16,207 bases of DNA from an uncultured Prevotella sp. (GTDB lineage: Bacteria > Bacteroidota > Bacteroidia > Bacteroidales > Bacteroidaceae): positions 1 through 16,207 of the forward strand of contig CAMOTK010000020.1 of assembly GCA_946625715.1 (NCBI GenBank), given 5' to 3'. Both the position numbers and the translations under genes were made by a program. This document shows positions 15,298 through 16,207 of this stretch, one piece after another. The notes beneath the pieces are model-generated. The model was not told the DNA's origin. It searched no databases and was given only the letters and a program-made list of their open reading frames with translations. Numbering within the stretch: position 1 is the first letter of the stretch; every line of letters begins with the position of its first letter.

Positions 15298-16207
15298 ATG
15301 ACCCTGTATCCTAAACTCATTATGGACGCGCTGGCCACTGTGACGTATGCCGGCACGAAGAAAAATCTGGTGGAGAGCGGCATGGTGGCCGACCAACCCG
15401 CCATAGACGCTATTAATAATAAGGTGACGGTGGTGCTGGAGTTCCCGCGCGACACCGACCCTTTCCTCAAGTCGACCGTCAAGGCGGCCGAAGCTGCCAT
15501 CCACTACCATTGCGGCAAGGACATTGTGGTGGAAATCAAGACCGAGTTCAAGCAGAAGCCGCGCCCCGAAGCAGACCAGCTGCTGCCCGGCGTGAAGAAC
15601 ATCGTGGCCGTGAGCAGCGGCAAGGGCGGCGTGGGCAAGTCGACCGTTGCAGCCAACCTGGCCATTGCCCTGGCCCGCTTAGGCTACAAAGTGGGACTGC
15701 TCGACACCGACATCTTCGGTCCCTCGGTGCCCAAGATGTTCCATTGTGAAGATGCCCGCCCCTACGCCGTCAAGGTCGACGGACGCGACCTCATCGAGCC
15801 CGTGGAGCAATATGGCGTGAAGCTGCTCAGCATCGGCTTCTTCGTCAACCCCGACACGGCCACACTCTGGCGCGGCGGCATGGCCACCAGCGCCCTGAAA
15901 CAGCTCATTGCCGATGCCGACTGGGGCGAGCTCGACTACTTTATCCTCGACACCCCGCCGGGCACCAGCGACATCCACCTGACGCTCTTGCAGACGCTGG
16001 CCATCACTGGCGCCATCATCGTCTCCACGCCGCAGCAAGTGGCACTGGCCGACGCGCGCAAGGGCATCGACATGTACCGCAACGAGAAGGTGAACGTGCC
16101 CATTCTCGGACTGATAGAGAACATGGCGTGGTTCACGCCTGCCGAACTCCCAGAGAACCGCTACTACATCTTCGGCCGCGAAGGCTGCAAGCAGTTGGCC
16201 GAAGAGA
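15298..16207 (+). CDS. mrp: Mrp/ApbC-type Fe-S cluster carrier ATPase, 3' end outside the window
   Basis: About 303 residues are visible before the window ends. An N-terminal MIP18/DUF59-like domain covers about residues 1-75. The ParA/MinD-like ATPase follows, with the deviant Walker A SSGKGGVGKST (106-116), LLDTDIFGPSVPKMF, LWRGGMATSALKQL, the DTPPGTSDIHL motif and STPQQVALADARKGIDMY. Mrp proteins carry or assemble Fe-S clusters for apo-enzymes. Odd: after GLIENMAWF (271-279), where E. coli-type Mrp has a CxxC cluster-binding motif, this protein reads TPAELPENRYYIFG, with the next cysteine at 297. The ATG at 15298 follows the phosphatase stop by 9 bp. Confidence 0.93.
   Translation, partial: MTLYPKLIMDALATVTYAGTKKNLVESGMVADQPAIDAINNKVTVVLEFPRDTDPFLKSTVKAAEAAIHYHCGKDIVVEIKTEFKQKPRPEADQLLPGVKNIVAVSSGKGGVGKSTVAANLAIALARLGYKVGLLDTDIFGPSVPKMFHCEDARPYAVKVDGRDLIEPVEQYGVKLLSIGFFVNPDTATLWRGGMATSALKQLIADADWGELDYFILDTPPGTSDIHLTLLQTLAITGAIIVSTPQQVALADARKGIDMYRNEKVNVPILGLIENMAWFTPAELPENRYYIFGREGCKQLAEE

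Noticed and set aside
14374..15510. Minus-strand open frame of 378 codons across the phosphatase and the mrp start
   Set aside because: It crosses two supported plus-strand genes and their junction, with no promoter or motif of its own.

Overview
The window looks like chromosomal DNA of a Bacteroidales bacterium, most likely Prevotella or a close relative. Three things suggest this: the protein types (Bacteroidetes-style RmlB, FdtA, TrmB and Mrp), promoter boxes of the Bacteroidetes form TTTG-N19-21-TAnnTTTG, and start codons preceded by A/T-rich sequence rather than Shine-Dalgarno motifs. I see no tRNA, rRNA, CRISPR array, insertion sequence or phage gene.

Layout. Positions 20-834 hold a Bax inhibitor-1 family membrane protein on the minus strand, with an intrinsic terminator after it. 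Positions 835-1081 are non-coding. They contain the BI-1 promoter box and a regular array of three identical palindromes spaced exactly 22 bp apart. Positions 1082-8977 form one tightly packed minus-strand operon of nine genes: MATE exporter, YfcE-like phosphodiesterase, small membrane protein, dTDP-glucose 4,6-dehydratase (rfbB), formate-dependent purine transformylase (purT), acyltransferase-3, FdtA-like ketoisomerase, FemAB/GNAT-like acyltransferase and a DegT-type aminotransferase. Its distal half reads as a dTDP-3-amino-3,6-dideoxyhexose module: RmlB makes the 4-keto-6-deoxy sugar, the FdtA-like enzyme moves the keto group to C3, the DegT enzyme aminates it, and the FemAB-like protein may acylate the amine. 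The GNAT and acyltransferase-3 genes are visibly AT-richer than their neighbours.

A short divergent promoter region near 8978-9085 separates this operon from plus-strand genes. The first is a secreted subtilisin-like protease whose stop overlaps the start of xseA, which in turn overlaps xseB (both subunits of exonuclease VII). A separate promoter then serves ilvE (branched-chain aminotransferase), followed closely by a DUF975 membrane protein, trmB (tRNA m7G46 methyltransferase, GTG start), a secreted class A acid phosphatase and mrp, an Fe-S carrier ATPase cut by the window end.

Most genes are housekeeping or standard surface-sugar functions. The unusual material is mainly small: the 22-bp-phased palindrome array, related heptanucleotide repeats inside the aminotransferase gene and across the protease/xseA junction, the mosaic composition of the sugar operon, and an Mrp without the usual CxxC motif at its normal site. 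I did not find a clearly new multi-gene defence or mobile system.
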